A model generated the notes under the pieces. That model saw only the letters and a list, made by a program, of their open reading frames with translations, was not told the DNA's origin and ran no database searches. Made by a program: the position numbers and the translations under genes. Source: Azoarcus sp. (GTDB lineage: Bacteria; Pseudomonadota; Gammaproteobacteria; Burkholderiales; Rhodocyclaceae). Taken from it: a DNA stretch of 64,000 nucleotides. Below are positions 63,810 to 64,000 of the stretch, piece after piece. How positions within the stretch are numbered: position 1 is the first letter of the stretch; each line of letters opens with the position of its first letter. The stretch spans positions 18,670-82,669 of the forward strand of contig JAUSOD010000055.1 of the NCBI GenBank assembly GCA_030656215.1, read 5' to 3'.

Positions 63810-64000
63810 CAGCCTTTCAGATGGTCGAGGTCATCGACGTTGATCGTGTGCAGATTGCGGAACAGCACCACCAGAATCGCCAGACCGATGGCGGATTCCG
63901 CCGCGGCGACGGTGAGAATGAAGAAGACAAAGATCTGGCCGTGGATGTCGCCCAGATAATGCGAAAACGCGATGAAGTTCATGTTCACCGCCAGCAGCAT
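63809..64000 (-). CDS. nuoK: NADH-quinone oxidoreductase subunit K, C-terminal part (cut by window edge)
   Basis: The last 63 or so codons of NuoK, running off the right end; the Met at the edge is internal, as the family has about 100 residues. Seen are [45 protein letters not shown], including the conserved Glu in the [10 protein letters not shown] helix, and the tail [12 protein letters not shown]. It precedes nuoL with a one-base overlap. Confidence 0.94.
   Translation of the reverse strand: MLLAVNMNFIAFSHYLGDIHGQIFVFFILTVAAAESAIGLAILVVLFRNLHTINVDDLDHLKG

Overview
The window is a high-GC chromosomal segment from a betaproteobacterium, most likely Rhodocyclales of the Azoarcus/Thauera/Aromatoleum type. 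I infer this from the polyhydroxyalkanoate block (phaR, phaB, a second phaB, phaC), the fused indolepyruvate:ferredoxin oxidoreductase, the bacterial complex I genes and the general catabolic content. No rRNA, CRISPR array, prophage or insertion sequence was seen.

Layout. 1-6.1 kb (minus): truncated MFS transporter, chorismate synthase, and acetolactate synthase ilvBN preceded by a valine-rich leader peptide and a terminator hairpin (an attenuator), then a FadD-like acyl-CoA synthetase. 6.1-10 kb: CBS-domain protein, seven-iron ferredoxin, thioredoxin, Rho with an unusual N-terminal extension, and a 3-hydroxyacyl-CoA dehydrogenase. 10.0-10.85 kb: six tRNA genes in two tandem Ala-Glu-Asp sets, each with its own promoter. 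10.9-19.3 kb (mostly minus): FAD-linked oxidase, patatin-like protein, rimO and the PHA genes; one of the two phaB copies carries an in-frame amber codon. 19.4-26.5 kb: pgeF, rluD, bamD, an lldD-like dehydrogenase, a LysR regulator and malate synthase G. 26.6-33.6 kb: a 1214-residue indolepyruvate oxidoreductase, a divergent Lrp-type regulator with a palindromic operator candidate, a chemoreceptor with a C-terminal sensor-like region, and an EAL phosphodiesterase.

The most distinctive region is 33.7-47.5 kb. A 12-kb run of minus-strand genes starts with an aromatic amine dehydrogenase set (aauB, aauE, aauD, aauA, cytochrome c), continues into an envelope module (DUF1329, DUF1302, RND exporter, YCF48-like protein, TerB-like protein) and ends with an aldehyde dehydrogenase. 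A divergent AraC-type regulator stands behind a near-consensus sigma-54 promoter, and an FNR/Anr-like box lies upstream of aauB. The simplest reading is periplasmic deamination of arylalkylamines to aldehydes, oxidation of the aldehydes to acids, and an associated hydrophobic-substrate transport system under nitrogen and possibly oxygen control. The oxidoreductase at 26.6 kb would handle the matching aryl-pyruvates.

47.7-64 kb: a FadR-type regulator with a clear operator, a polar amino-acid ABC transporter, NfeD and SPFH proteins, a second chemoreceptor, xanthine phosphoribosyltransferase, an HDOD protein, an esterase, a Nudix hydrolase, and the distal complex I genes nuoN, nuoM, nuoL and partial nuoK.

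Start sites were re-chosen from Shine-Dalgarno sequences and family lengths where the longest open frame was implausible. Functions are assigned from recognised motifs and family resemblance without database searches.
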